Assembly: GCF_030812415.1 (NCBI RefSeq)
Contig: NZ_JAUSST010000004.1
Location: 656,609-720,608, forward strand
Direction: 5' to 3'
DNA length: 64,000 nt
Source: Paenibacillus harenae
GTDB lineage: Bacteria; Bacillota; Bacilli; Paenibacillales; Paenibacillaceae
Both the position numbers and the translations under genes were made by a program. Shown here in pieces: positions 44,083 through 53,762 of the stretch. The notes beneath the pieces were generated by a model. It ran no database searches. It saw nothing but the letters and a program-made list of their open reading frames with translations, and was not told the origin of the DNA. Position 1 is the stretch's first letter. Each line of letters begins with the position of its first letter.

Positions 44083-45831
44083 ATGAACTTCATCTACAAA
44101 CTATCATTTCAACAGAGAATATGGATGGCGTTTATCCTTGTCGTCTCCGTCGTCATCTTGGCTACCGGACTGCTGGCCTATCGGATAGCGGGCGGTATGG
44201 CCGAGCAGAACGCGGAGCGGCTTAGACAGGATATGCTAAGCAAAACCTCGCAAGCGCTTGACGAGAAGCTGAACAAAATCAAAACGTCGATCTTCTCTAT
44301 GATGATGAATATGGACTATAGAAGAGCGGTAGGGCTGGAGCCAACATCGGACTTTCAAAACTATTACACGCATCTTTCGGCTCTTCAAACGGTGTTCATC
44401 CAGATGAAGCTGGTCGAGCCGCTGATCGATTCGATCATGGTGGCTACGCCGGAAGGGTCTTATTACGAGACGTCGAAAATCGGGCTGCCTCGGGAATCCT
44501 TTTATGATTCCTCTCTCTACGATAAGGTTGATGCAACGGAGGAGCGTCATATTGAGCTGTGGATCGGGCCGCACGAGGACCCTTTCTATAACGAGAAAGG
44601 AGACATTATTACGTTCCTGACGGAGGGGGCGATGAATGCCGCTTCCGAGAACAAATACGTGCTTGCGAACGTGAAGGTGACGGAGCTTACCCGTTATATT
44701 AACCGGGACTTAGGGTTTAACGAAGGACGGTTCATTCTGCTTTCCCGGGATGGAGAGATGATTTCTCCATCCAGCTCCGCTCTATTCCCGGATTTCGCGC
44801 AGCATGCCTCGGTGAGGCGAGCACTTCAAGAGAACGAAGGTAACTTCGCGTATCGCGCGGGCGAAAACGACTATTTCGTGAATTACAGGCAGCTCGAGTC
44901 GGCCGACAATTGGGTGTTGTTCAGCGTACTTCCGAAACAGAGTATTGCCCAGCAGCTGGGAAGTATTACGTGGGTCATTCTGGTGTTTATCCTCCTTACC
45001 CTTATTGTCTCGATCTTCTTCGCGCGTCTGCTCACCCGGCTGCTGCTTCGGCCGCTTACGAAGCTCCAGACCGTGATGAAGAAAGTCGAGCACAGCGACC
45101 TGGACGTTCGGTTCGAGAGCGAGTTTCAAGATGAAATTTCGCAGGTGGGCTTCCGATTCAACCGGATGCTGGACGAGATTAACCGGCTGTTTCATGAGGT
45201 AAAGGAAGCGGAGACGGAGAAGAGGAAATCCGAGCTGAAAGCGATGCAGGCTCAAATAGACCCTCACTTCCTTTATAACACGCTGAACACCATTTATTGG
45301 AAAAGTCAGCTGCAAGAGCACGAACATGTGCAGCAGATGGTGCTTTCCTTATCGAGGCTATTCCAGCTCGGTCTGAACAAAGGCAAAGAGATGACTTCCC
45401 TAAAGAATGAGATCACCCATGTGACGCAATATTTGAGCATTCAGAAGCAGTGTTACGTCTCCTTGTTCGATTATCGGGCGGATGTACAGGAAGGCCTTGA
45501 TCTCTCACAGCCGGTATTAAAAATTTTGCTGCAGCCGCTCGTCGAAAATTCGATTCTGCACGGGTTTAAGGATCGGAAGGAAGGCGGATTCATTCATATT
45601 CATATTTACCAGGTCGAAGACCGGCTCGTGCTCGAGGTTGAAGATAACGGCGTTGGCTTTGAAGCCGCAAAAGAAGAGGATAGCTCGAAGCTAAGCGGCT
45701 ATGCACTTCAGAACATCCAGAAGCGACTGGCGCTCCGGTACGGCAGCGACGCGGAGCTGGAACTGATCAGCATTCCGGGCATGCGAACCAAAGTAACCAT
45801 TCGTATTCCATCACAATCGCTACTAAGCTGA
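44083..45831 (+). CDS. YesM-type sensor histidine kinase
   Basis: A 582-residue membrane kinase. Helices lie at about residues 13-33 and 295-320 (WVILVFILLTLIVSIFFARL). A cache-type extracellular sensor lies between. HAMP follows (LRPLTKLQTVMKKVEHSDLD), then the phospho-acceptor motif QAQIDPHFLYNTLNTI, N box QPLVENSILHGF and G box VEDNGVGF. The ribosome site is weak (GCGAGG). Placed within the uronic-acid operon, it probably senses an oligosaccharide made by the lyase. Confidence 0.92.
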   Translation: MNFIYKLSFQQRIWMAFILVVSVVILATGLLAYRIAGGMAEQNAERLRQDMLSKTSQALDEKLNKIKTSIFSMMMNMDYRRAVGLEPTSDFQNYYTHLSALQTVFIQMKLVEPLIDSIMVATPEGSYYETSKIGLPRESFYDSSLYDKVDATEERHIELWIGPHEDPFYNEKGDIITFLTEGAMNAASENKYVLANVKVTELTRYINRDLGFNEGRFILLSRDGEMISPSSSALFPDFAQHASVRRALQENEGNFAYRAGENDYFVNYRQLESADNWVLFSVLPKQSIAQQLGSITWVILVFILLTLIVSIFFARLLTRLLLRPLTKLQTVMKKVEHSDLDVRFESEFQDEISQVGFRFNRMLDEINRLFHEVKEAETEKRKSELKAMQAQIDPHFLYNTLNTIYWKSQLQEHEHVQQMVLSLSRLFQLGLNKGKEMTSLKNEITHVTQYLSIQKQCYVSLFDYRADVQEGLDLSQPVLKILLQPLVENSILHGFKDRKEGGFIHIHIYQVEDRLVLEVEDNGVGFEAAKEEDSSKLSGYALQNIQKRLALRYGSDAELELISIPGMRTKVTIRIPSQSLLS

Positions 45832-45847
45832 CTAGGAGTGGAACAGC

Positions 45848-47464
45848 ATGAACACGAACAGTTGGAAGATGTGCGTCATTGACGACGTCGTCGCCGTAAT
45901 CGACGGGATATCGAAAAGCGTGAAGTGGCAGGAGCATGATATACAACTGGCAGGTACGGCGACCGACGGCGAAGAAGGACTGAAGCTAATCGAAGAGGTG
46001 TCGCCGGATATTATTATTACCGATATTCGGATGCCGAAGCTGGACGGCATGACGTTAACGGAACAAGTGAAGTCCAGGCTTCCGAACAGCAAAATTATAT
46101 TCATAACCGGGTTTACCGATTTCGAATATGCCCAGCAGGCTCTCAAGCTAGGCGCGTTTGATTTTTTGGCGAAGCCTTTTTCGCTGGACGAGATCGTGGA
46201 AGCTGTACTCAAAGCAAAGAACGTGCTGGAAAAAGAACGGAGAGAGGATCTCGAAAGGCTCGAGCTCGAGCAGAAGGTAAAGACGAGCCTGCCGATGCTC
46301 AGGCAGGAATATTTCCAGCTGGTGCTGCATCACCGCGGCGGCGAAGAGAACATATTGGAACGGTGGGATTTCCTTGAAATTCCGCTAGCCAAACAACATT
46401 TTATGGTCATGGTGCTGGAGATGGACGATTTCGCGGAGAAATGCGAGCATATTCCGATCCATCAGGCGGAATTACAACGATTCTCGCTGCAAAATATTGT
46501 GGAAGAGACGATCTCAGGTTATACGACAGGTATCGTCTTCCGGGAAACGATGAATCGATTTGTTGCCGTTTTTAATGAAAATGGGCAGTTCGACAGCTTG
46601 ATGCTAGCAGAGAAGTGCTGTCAGAACATTGAACAATTTACGAGATTTACGGTTTCGATCGGCCTTGGGCTAAGGGTCACGATGATGAATGAAATTGCCA
46701 GCTCGTATGAACAAGCGGTAGCGGCTTTGTCTTATCATTTCTATACCGGCGGTAACGGCGTGTTCGGCTATCATGAAGTCAACACAAGCGAAATCAGGCG
46801 TCCGTATTGCTCGGCTGACATGGAGAAGGAGCTGCTGTACAGCATTCGCAGCGGCAACTCGCACAAAGCGTCCGAGCTATTCATGCGGATTTTTGCCGAC
46901 TTTGCAGGCACAGACGATATGCCGGACCCGGAATATTTTATCAGCTTCTATTATGAGATGGCTTATATGATGATTCGCGTACTGCTCGAGATTGTATCTC
47001 ATGAAGATGCCGCCGAGCTGGTGCGGAGCGTGCGCGAGCGGAACATGTCAGGCATAACGTCGCTGCGCAAGATGCAGGAGAAGCTGCTTCAGCTCTGCTG
47101 GAAGATCTGTGAGATGATTGAACGTTCGCGAGCCAGCGAAGCCTCCGTTATTATCGAGGAGTCCGTGCGTTACATCCGGGAGCATTTGCATGAAGAGCTG
47201 ACGGTGCAGAATCAGGCAAGGCATGTTCATCTTAGCGGGAGCTATTATGCCAACCTGTTCAAAAAAACGATGGGTCTGCCCTTTGCGCAGTTCGTGACGC
47301 AAGAGCGGATGGAGCTCGCCAAGAAGATGCTGGTCGAGGGGCATCAGGTTCAGGAAATCGCGATTGCTACGGGTTACGGGGACCGTCGTTACTTTAGCGA
47401 GGTGTTCAAGAAGCATATAGGCATAACGCCTTCGGAGTTTAAGTTGAAGTATTTGCCGGAATGA
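45848..47464 (+). CDS. YesN-type response regulator with AraC output domain
   Basis: A 538-residue regulator. The receiver has D12-D13 in CVIDDVVAVIDG, phospho-acceptor D59 in IIITDIRMPKLDG and K109 in FLAKP. The C-terminal AraC domain shows QNQARHVHLSGSYYANLFKK and EIAIATGYGDRRYFSEVFKK, ending GITPSEFKLKYLPE. GGAGTGG precedes ATG 45848, 16 bp after the kinase stop. It probably activates its own operon in response to the substrate. Confidence 0.92.
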   Translation: MNTNSWKMCVIDDVVAVIDGISKSVKWQEHDIQLAGTATDGEEGLKLIEEVSPDIIITDIRMPKLDGMTLTEQVKSRLPNSKIIFITGFTDFEYAQQALKLGAFDFLAKPFSLDEIVEAVLKAKNVLEKERREDLERLELEQKVKTSLPMLRQEYFQLVLHHRGGEENILERWDFLEIPLAKQHFMVMVLEMDDFAEKCEHIPIHQAELQRFSLQNIVEETISGYTTGIVFRETMNRFVAVFNENGQFDSLMLAEKCCQNIEQFTRFTVSIGLGLRVTMMNEIASSYEQAVAALSYHFYTGGNGVFGYHEVNTSEIRRPYCSADMEKELLYSIRSGNSHKASELFMRIFADFAGTDDMPDPEYFISFYYEMAYMMIRVLLEIVSHEDAAELVRSVRERNMSGITSLRKMQEKLLQLCWKICEMIERSRASEASVIIEESVRYIREHLHEELTVQNQARHVHLSGSYYANLFKKTMGLPFAQFVTQERMELAKKMLVEGHQVQEIAIATGYGDRRYFSEVFKKHIGITPSEFKLKYLPE

Positions 47465-47507
47465 CGGCTGCTTGAATCACTATTTTACATACGGAGGGAA
47501 TGAACTC

Positions 47508-47837
47508 ATGTCGAACATTGGTGTCTGGGTAAATGCCGAGCCTGGGGTTAGGCGGAAAATATTGAACGCGGGCAAGCAGCTGATGATGATGGAGGTGCAC
47601 TTCGAAGCGAATGCCGAAGGCTATAAGCACAGCCACCCGCATGAGCAGATGACTTATTGCATGCGAGGCTCCTTTGAATTCGAGGTCGATGGGGAGAAGC
47701 GTGTTCTCCATGCGGGAGACACGCTCTGCATTCCCGGCCATGCCGAGCATGGATGCCGCGCATTGGTAGCAGGCATATTGCTGGACTCGTTCACGCCGCT
47801 AAGGGAGGATCTGTTAAACGCAGAAATAACGCCATAA
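47508..47837 (+). CDS. kdgF: KdgF-like cupin, unsaturated uronate metabolism
   Basis: A 109-residue single-domain cupin. Metal ligands are in YKHSHPHEQMTYCMRGSFEF (two His and a Glu) and IPGHAEHGCRAL. The end LLDSFTPLREDLL is the KdgF pattern. KdgF proteins convert unsaturated monouronates, released by lyases and GH88 enzymes, to the linear keto acid. GGAGGG lies 9 bases before ATG 47508. Its place between the regulator and the lyase fits that step. Confidence 0.87.
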   Translation: MSNIGVWVNAEPGVRRKILNAGKQLMMMEVHFEANAEGYKHSHPHEQMTYCMRGSFEFEVDGEKRVLHAGDTLCIPGHAEHGCRALVAGILLDSFTPLREDLLNAEITP

Positions 47838-47870
47838 GGACGCTATTGGTTTAGAAGGAGGGGGAGAGCG

Positions 47871-49934
47871 GTGAACAAGTGGCGAAGGGGGAGGGCGAGA
47901 AGCAATGCCCGGCTTCATGAATTTGAACATGCGGTACAAAGACTGCGCTCGGAAGCGCAGGAAGCGCTACTAGTTCAGCATGGAGTGTCGAAGAACGAGC
48001 AAGGCAACTGGGGGCATTATTATCATTGCAGGCATGACGGTAATGCGTTGTCCTTTGAATGGTCGCGTCCGAAGGAACATCACTGTCCGCACTGCGGAGC
48101 GCTCTGGACGGGCGAGCCTTTCGATTCCGCATGGACCGCTCTGGCGCACAGCAAGCGCGGGCATTTGATGAAGATATTGGCGATCGAATTGGATCTGGAG
48201 CTCAATGAGCAAGCGCTTTCGCATTTGAAGTCCGCGTTTCTCGATTATGCGCGTTATTATTCGGGATTCCAGATTCATGGCGATATCCCGTACAACGGTC
48301 CCGGCAAGCTGTTCGCCCAGACATTGGACGAATCGCATTGGATTATGGATTTGGCGCTTGCCTATCAATGGGTAAGCGATCAATTCGAGCCGGAAGAACG
48401 GGAGTATATTATGCAGGGCTTGTTCCGCCCCTGCGCCGATTTCTTGATCGCCTACAAGGAGTATCAAATTCATAATCATGCGGTGCTGATTACTTCGGCC
48501 ATTTCCATTCTCGGATTTATCCTAAGCGACACGAATATCCAGCGGGCGGGACTGGAAGGCGAATACGGGCTGTACGATCAGATCGCGAGAGGCATACTCC
48601 CGGAAGGCTTCTGGTATGAGGGCGCATTTACCTATCATTACTATGCGATGGAGCCGATCATTCAGTATGCGCTAACCGTCGAAGGATCGGACTGGGATAT
48701 TCAGAGAATCCCCGCTGTGAATGATGCTTTGAAGCAGATGTTCGAATTCCCACTTCGCTTCCTGCTGCCGGGCGGCCTGTTCCCGTCGCCCAACGACGCG
48801 AGCAAAGTCGTTGGGATCGAATCGTACATCCATTTATATGAGTTTGCTGGAGATTGGTATGAGACTTATCAGGAGTTGTTGGCGGAGGTATATTCGGGAG
48901 AAAGGAGGCGGGATTCCTTATATGCGCTGATCTGCGGCCGGACGCTGGAGAGCTCGGCTGACGGGCAGTGGTGTTCGATTCCGAAGCTGGCATTCGAGTG
49001 GTCTTCTTCGGAGGGCTCCGGATTGACGAAGCTTGTAAACCGACAAGGCTATCATGTAACCATGAAGCATAGCCCGTTCGGCGGCGAGCATGATCATATG
49101 GATCGTCTCGGCCTCTCTTACGGCTTCGGGAGCGTGCCGATCCTTATCGATCCCGGGACGGTCGCGTATGCGGTGCCCGCGCACTATGACTGGTTCAAGC
49201 ACACCTATTCGCATAACACCGTATGCCTGAACGGCACCGACCAGCCTCCCGCCGACTGCCGCTTCATTGCGTCCGGAGAGGAGCATTGGGGACAGTGGGC
49301 AGCTTCTTCGGTGTCCTGGAACGATGGGGATTATCGTATGAAAGGCAACATTATGTTGCCGGAGGAGAAGTGTACGTGGGACGAATCGGCGTATGACGGC
49401 TCGCGCGTGACGCGCACTGTTGCGTTGACGGAGCATGTGCTCCTCGATCTGATCAAGGTCAGCGCAAAGGAAGGGACGGAAGTCGATTTGCCTTATCATG
49501 TAAGCGGCTTAGCGGAGCTGACCGAGGAGTGGGAGAAGACGGATGACCGATTAAGCTTGCTTAATCAGGAGCTGTTCCAACATAAGCGCACACGGCGGTC
49601 GGCGGAGGTCGATCGTGTGAGCTGGACGGTGGGTGAGCTTCTTGTGGAGCAACGATTCTGGAGCTCCGAGCCTTGCAGCCTATACGCCGCGAGAACGCCG
49701 GATAATCCGCCTGACCGGGATCGCCATTCACTAATCCAGCGCCTGCGGATCGGCGCAGCCGGCGAGGTATGGATCATGAATGTCTTCGCTGCCGAATGTC
49801 CTGAGGATATCACTCTAACCGTGCGCAAGTCATCCGATCAATCCTTCGAACTGGCGATTGGAGGCGGATCGTTCGAACAACGATTTGTCGTCCGATGCTT
49901 GGGAGATCAAGTGGAACTGCATCATATCGAATAA
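47871..49934 (+). CDS. heparinase II/III-type polysaccharide lyase, intracellular
   Basis: A 687-residue protein with no signal peptide. Residues about 80-380 are an alpha-helical toroid with IHNHAVLITSAISILGF (Asn/His) and EGFWYEGAFTYHYYAMEP (Tyr/His of the lyase site). Residues about 395-680 form the heparinase II/III beta-sheet domain beginning VTMKHSPFGGEHDHMDRLGL. An early pair of CxxC-like sites (HHCPHCGALW) may bind metal. This architecture is shared by oligo-uronide lyases of families PL12, PL15, PL17 and PL21. Being cytoplasmic, it would act on imported oligosaccharides. The start is GTG 47871 with GGAGGGGGAG upstream. Confidence 0.85.
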   Translation: MNKWRRGRARSNARLHEFEHAVQRLRSEAQEALLVQHGVSKNEQGNWGHYYHCRHDGNALSFEWSRPKEHHCPHCGALWTGEPFDSAWTALAHSKRGHLMKILAIELDLELNEQALSHLKSAFLDYARYYSGFQIHGDIPYNGPGKLFAQTLDESHWIMDLALAYQWVSDQFEPEEREYIMQGLFRPCADFLIAYKEYQIHNHAVLITSAISILGFILSDTNIQRAGLEGEYGLYDQIARGILPEGFWYEGAFTYHYYAMEPIIQYALTVEGSDWDIQRIPAVNDALKQMFEFPLRFLLPGGLFPSPNDASKVVGIESYIHLYEFAGDWYETYQELLAEVYSGERRRDSLYALICGRTLESSADGQWCSIPKLAFEWSSSEGSGLTKLVNRQGYHVTMKHSPFGGEHDHMDRLGLSYGFGSVPILIDPGTVAYAVPAHYDWFKHTYSHNTVCLNGTDQPPADCRFIASGEEHWGQWAASSVSWNDGDYRMKGNIMLPEEKCTWDESAYDGSRVTRTVALTEHVLLDLIKVSAKEGTEVDLPYHVSGLAELTEEWEKTDDRLSLLNQELFQHKRTRRSAEVDRVSWTVGELLVEQRFWSSEPCSLYAARTPDNPPDRDRHSLIQRLRIGAAGEVWIMNVFAAECPEDITLTVRKSSDQSFELAIGGGSFEQRFVVRCLGDQVELHHIE

Positions 49935-49976
49935 CGTTGACCGCGTTGTACTGTCAGAGATGGAAGAGTATGCACC

Positions 49977-50111
49977 ATGAAGGCGAGCATGCTCTTTATC
50001 TTATATAAGCTTGAAAGCGCATTCCCAAATCGAAGCAGCTATGCCAATACGAATTACGGCCGGGATGGAAGGGAAGATTATGTCGTTCAACTCTTCGGAA
50101 GCCAGCACTAA
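49977..50111 (+). CDS. 44-residue ORF between lyase and GH88, possible remnant
   Basis: ATG 49977 to TAA 50111, with a GGAAGAG some bases upstream. It reads MKASMLFILYKLESAF, then NRSSYANTNYGRDGR. The SYANTNYG stretch resembles the opening of DNRLRE (CBM96-type) domains, like the one in the truncated gene at 51439. It may be debris of a second such gene. I would not claim a product. Confidence 0.25.
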   Translation: MKASMLFILYKLESAFPNRSSYANTNYGRDGREDYVVQLFGSQH

Positions 50112-50166
50112 CCATCCGGAATTAATGATCATCCCTTATTAAAGATACGAAAGGTGAGCTAACACG

Positions 50167-51300
50167 ATGTGGAATGAAGCGTTGTTGCATGCGGTGGAGA
50201 AAACAAAAGGCAATATAAAGAAGTTCGGAGATTTGTTTCCGTGGACCGGGATAGATGGCGGCGATTATAAGCGAAGCAACCACGAGGATTGGACGGAAGG
50301 CTTCTGGTCGGGCCTGCTGTGGCTTAGCTATGAGGCATCGGGAGATCAAGCGTTTCGCGAAGCTGCCATACGGACGGTTAATAGCTTCCGCAAGCGTTTG
50401 GTAGATTTCAAGGTGCTGGATCATCACGATATCGGCTTTCTCTACATGCCTTCGGCTGTAGCCTGGTGGATGCTGGAGGAAGCGGAAGAGGCGAAGCGAC
50501 TGGGACTAGAGGCGGCGGAGATGCTGCTGAAGCGCTGGCGTCCGGCTGGCGGTTATATTCAGGCTTGGGGACACGCCCTCGACCCGCAGAACGGCGGCCG
50601 CATCATTATCGACTGTTTGCTTAATATCCCTCTATTATACTGGGCCTATGAGCAAACGGGAGATTCCCGCTATCTGGACACAGCTTTGGCTCATGCCGAG
50701 AAAAGTCGCAAGTTTCTCGTACGGGGAGACGATTCGTCCTATCATACTTTTTATTTCAAGCAGGAGACCGGTGAGCCTATAGGTGGAGGAACCCATCAAG
50801 GCTACACGGACGGCTCCACCTGGACGCGCGGACAGGCTTGGGGGATATACGGATTTATCCTCTCGTATCGCTACACGCAAAACCCGCTTTACTTGGAGAC
50901 CTCTCGCAGAATGGCAGCCTACTTTATCGACCGCCTGCCGGAGGATCAGGTGACGTATTGGGATTTCGATGCGCCGGTGAAGGAAGGAACGCCAAGGGAC
51001 AGTTCAGCTACGGCGATTGCTTGCTGTGGGATCCTGGAGTTGATTGATCATCTGCCGGAAAGGGACCCGGATCGTATCCGTTTCGAGTTGGCGGTTCATC
51101 GCTGTATGAAGTCGCTAACCGAGAATTATTTCACCGACGACGACCCGGAGGCAGAAGGTTTGCTGCGGCACGGCTCCTATCATGTACGCGGGGACATGTC
51201 GTCGGACGATTTTGTTATCTGGGGGGATTACTTCTACATGGAGGCGCTGATGAGGCTGGTCAAAGACGTACCAGGCTACTGGTATGAACGGAAAGCGTAA
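50167..51300 (+). CDS. unsaturated glucuronyl hydrolase, GH88
   Basis: A 377-residue cytoplasmic (alpha/alpha)6-barrel enzyme. It removes the unsaturated uronic acid left by a lyase at the non-reducing end, by hydration of the double bond. Family stretches with the catalytic Asp residues are SNHEDWTEGFWSGLLWLSYE and GGRIIIDCLLNIPLLYWAYE. Others are THQGYTDGSTWTRGQAWGIY and YWDFDAPVKEGTPRDSSATA. It starts 8 bases after GGTGAGC. It is the last gene of the uronic-acid locus and acts just before KdgF. Confidence 0.93.
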   Translation: MWNEALLHAVEKTKGNIKKFGDLFPWTGIDGGDYKRSNHEDWTEGFWSGLLWLSYEASGDQAFREAAIRTVNSFRKRLVDFKVLDHHDIGFLYMPSAVAWWMLEEAEEAKRLGLEAAEMLLKRWRPAGGYIQAWGHALDPQNGGRIIIDCLLNIPLLYWAYEQTGDSRYLDTALAHAEKSRKFLVRGDDSSYHTFYFKQETGEPIGGGTHQGYTDGSTWTRGQAWGIYGFILSYRYTQNPLYLETSRRMAAYFIDRLPEDQVTYWDFDAPVKEGTPRDSSATAIACCGILELIDHLPERDPDRIRFELAVHRCMKSLTENYFTDDDPEAEGLLRHGSYHVRGDMSSDDFVIWGDYFYMEALMRLVKDVPGYWYERKA

Positions 51301-51438
51301 AATTTTTGTGTTAGGGAAATTTCGATTCAATGGCGAATCGCTCTCATCTAATGAATTCTATGACAATATGGAATTGTGAAAATAACCTGTCCCGTATCGC
51401 TAGTTATCTTATCTCTTAACTGAAGGAGGTAACCTGTT

Positions 51439-51843
51439 ATGAAAAACAAGAATAGCAGTATGCAGGGGGGAGCTCTCGCGAAATCTGCCAGTCGGTTGCT
51501 GGCCGGTCTCCTGACGGCAGCGCTCGTGTTCGGGATGGTGCCGCCCGAGGTGGTCTCTGCAGCGGATGAACCGGAAGGAGAGGCGGCAGCGCCAATCGTC
51601 TTGATTGCCACGGATGATGCCCATATCTCCAGATTGAATTCGGGTACCAACTATGGCAACACGGCAAGCCTGGAAGTGACTCACGATGATCATCCCAGCA
51701 ATGTGAGGCGTATATATTTGAAATTCAATCTTGACGGCATTGATCCGGACGACTTCCCATCGGGTATCCTGCGGCTCTATAACAACGATGACCCAATGAT
51801 AATTACACGGTTACAAGTAGTCATTGTTGTACCTGTCTTTTAA
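51439..51843 (+). pseudogene. secreted DNRLRE-domain protein, truncated
   Basis: A strong ribosome site (AAGGAGG) precedes ATG 51439 and a clear signal peptide (LLAGLLTAALVFGMVPPEVV, then SAADE). DNRLRE-type sequence begins at IATDDAHISRLNSGTNYGNT, ASLEVTHDD and YLKFNLDGID. After SGILRLYNNDD the frame runs into 16 unrelated residues and ends eight bases before the convergent transporter gene. Intact relatives are long multidomain polysaccharide-active enzymes, so everything after the first domain was deleted here. Confidence 0.65.
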
Positions 51844-51850
51844 AGTTATT

Positions 51851-52711
51851 TTAGCCCCAAAAACTAATCATGAGAATGCCTATTAAAATGATAACCGAGC
51901 ACAATATGCGTAAAGTGCCTTGCTTCTCCTTGAGGACGGCAATGCCTAGAATCGTGGCAAATACGGTGCCTATTTCACGCACAGGGGAGATATGGGCAAC
52001 GGGTGCGTACTTCATAGCGAAAAGGAACAATAAATACGATCCCGGATTGAGAATCGCTCCGAGCAAAATGATCCTGCTGTTCATTTTCCATTCCATGCGC
52101 AGTTGTTTAGAAGCGATAACGGTCGGTGTCAATGCTGCGACGAACCCGATATTGGTCACCTCAAGTAAAGAAATCGCTGAGATATGTTCAAGGTTGAGCT
52201 TATCCACGAAGACGTAGCAGGTCGTACATAAGCCAACACTAAGCGCCATAAGGAAAGATTTAACGGACCCTGTGGAAGCTGATCTTGATCTTGCGCTGGT
52301 GAAAAGGCCGCTGAGTGAAACGAAACCAATCACCATACAAAGCAGGCCTATCCAACCGTAGATCGATAAGGATTCACGAAGGAACAGAACACCAATAATG
52401 GGAATGAATAAGGTACTGGTGCCTCTCATAATCGGATAGATTTGCGACAGATCACCCATGTTGTAGGTACGTGCTAACAAGAGCGAATAAACGGCTTGCA
52501 AGCAGGCGGATAACAGCAGGAGGCCGTAGGACGATAAGGATAAGGGATGAAGCCATAATTCTCTTATTAAATAAGGAAGAAGGACGATGGTGGTTACCAT
52601 AAGTATGGACCATAAGAAGACGCTTTTGTTATGACTGCTTTTGGTGAATAAACTCCAAACGGCATGCGCGAAGCCAGAAGCGATGACTAGCAGCGTTGCG
52701 ACGATAATCAG
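51851..52711 (-). CDS. DMT-superfamily (EamA) transporter
   Basis: A 10-helix transporter of 286 residues if it starts at CTG 52711, or 249 if at ATG 52600. I favour the CTG: GGAGG lies 7 bases upstream, and the extra residues supply the missing first helix (IIVATLLVIASGFAHAVWSL, then FTKSSHNKSVF), a usual EamA opening. The paired repeats show RTYNMGDLSQIYPIMRGTST and MKYAPVAHISPVREIGTVFA. It lies 24 bp after the metallophosphoesterase and shares its promoter. The exported or imported compound is unknown. Confidence 0.83.
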   Translation of the reverse strand: MIIVATLLVIASGFAHAVWSLFTKSSHNKSVFLWSILMVTTIVLLPYLIRELWLHPLSLSSYGLLLLSACLQAVYSLLLARTYNMGDLSQIYPIMRGTSTLFIPIIGVLFLRESLSIYGWIGLLCMVIGFVSLSGLFTSARSRSASTGSVKSFLMALSVGLCTTCYVFVDKLNLEHISAISLLEVTNIGFVAALTPTVIASKQLRMEWKMNSRIILLGAILNPGSYLLFLFAMKYAPVAHISPVREIGTVFATILGIAVLKEKQGTLRILCSVIILIGILMISFWG

Positions 52712-52735
52712 ACCATTACCTCCAAGCTTTCTGGA

Positions 52736-53689
52736 TTAAGTGCCGGGGATGTGTTCAGGTTGCTGGGTAATGACCGTGCCGTCGGCAAGTCGCAGCCATG
52801 TCTCGAAGCTACGCTCGTCCTCTCGGAGTCGAATCATTCTTGCGCCTCGTTGAAAGCCCTCTTTACCATAGGTGTTATAGCCGCTGGCCCTGCCGTAACA
52901 TAGACGAATCCCGTGCAGTTCACCCCAATAATCGTTGATATGATCATGGCCAACGAAGGTTCCTACGATATCGCCCATTTCTAGAATGGCTGCAAATAGG
53001 CCCGAGTTCACGCGGCTGCTGCAGACACTAGCCTCATAAAAGTGCCCATAACAGGTCTTGGAGTCCCACACCTCTTGATATTCGGGGAGGGGGATATGGA
53101 AGAAAGCGAGAGCAGGCAAAGGCCGTTCAGCAGAAGTATCTCGAATCTGTAGGGATTCTTTCTTGTACCATTCGATTTGATCGCTGCGAATCCAATCATA
53201 GCCATCAATATGGGGAACGGGTGAATAAGCACCTGAATCAAAGAAGTAAAGGTTAAATTTGCTTTGCCCTGCAGCATCTTGAATGGACAATCGGTAATTC
53301 CCTTCTCCGCTAACTTCTACCGGACCCCGCTGGGCAACCGTATGAGGATACTCCAGCACCGCATGGATGAGGTCTTCTCTCGTAATGATCGATTCCGTGT
53401 CATGATTGCCGAACACGATAGCCCATGGAATCCCGCGAATTTCTACGGAGTGGACAGCTTCTCGTAATGCTCCTAACGGATCCTCGCAAATGGGATCATC
53501 TGGGGCTACATCACCGGTATAGATGACATCACCCGTGAAAACAACAAGATCCGGCTGTTCAGCATCGAGGATATCTTCCATGAGACGGCGTGTCGTCTGA
53601 TCCAGAATACCGTTATCTTTCCAATGTAAATCAGTGAATTGCGCGATCGTAAAAGTGTGATCCTCACGAAATACGAGTGAATGTGGCAC
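52736..53689 (-). CDS. metallophosphoesterase
   Basis: A 317-residue cytoplasmic calcineurin-like phosphoesterase. The metal-binding motifs are in order: AQFTDLHW, VVFTGDVIYTGD, VFGNHDTES, AFFHIPLPEY and VGHDHINDY. GTG 53689 is the start, with GGAGG at good spacing. Family relatives act on cyclic nucleotides, phosphodiesters or phosphosugars. It is divergent from a DeoR repressor and is followed by a DMT transporter, so the pair may handle a phosphorylated sugar or nucleoside. Confidence 0.88.
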   Translation of the reverse strand: MPHSLVFREDHTFTIAQFTDLHWKDNGILDQTTRRLMEDILDAEQPDLVVFTGDVIYTGDVAPDDPICEDPLGALREAVHSVEIRGIPWAIVFGNHDTESIITREDLIHAVLEYPHTVAQRGPVEVSGEGNYRLSIQDAAGQSKFNLYFFDSGAYSPVPHIDGYDWIRSDQIEWYKKESLQIRDTSAERPLPALAFFHIPLPEYQEVWDSKTCYGHFYEASVCSSRVNSGLFAAILEMGDIVGTFVGHDHINDYWGELHGIRLCYGRASGYNTYGKEGFQRGARMIRLREDERSFETWLRLADGTVITQQPEHIPGT

Positions 53690-53714
53690 GATAAGTCCTC
53701 CATTTTTGTATTGA

Positions 53715-53758
53715 TTGTTGTAATTATGTGGTTTCGTGTTGTTATTGTGTTGTTTATT
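53715..53758. promoter_or_regulatory. tandem TGTTGTT repeats, DeoR operator candidate
   Basis: TTGTTGTAATTATGTGGTTT is followed at 53737 by TGTTGTTATTGTGTTGTTTA. Both resemble the reverse complement of the site at 53909. They lie immediately downstream of the minus-strand promoter. Confidence 0.5.
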
Positions 53759-53762
53759 GACA

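Noticed and set aside
48918..49499. Long minus-strand frames opposite the lyase, GH3 and patatin genes
   Set aside because: They mirror strongly coding GC-rich genes, have no ribosome sites and no recognisable domains.
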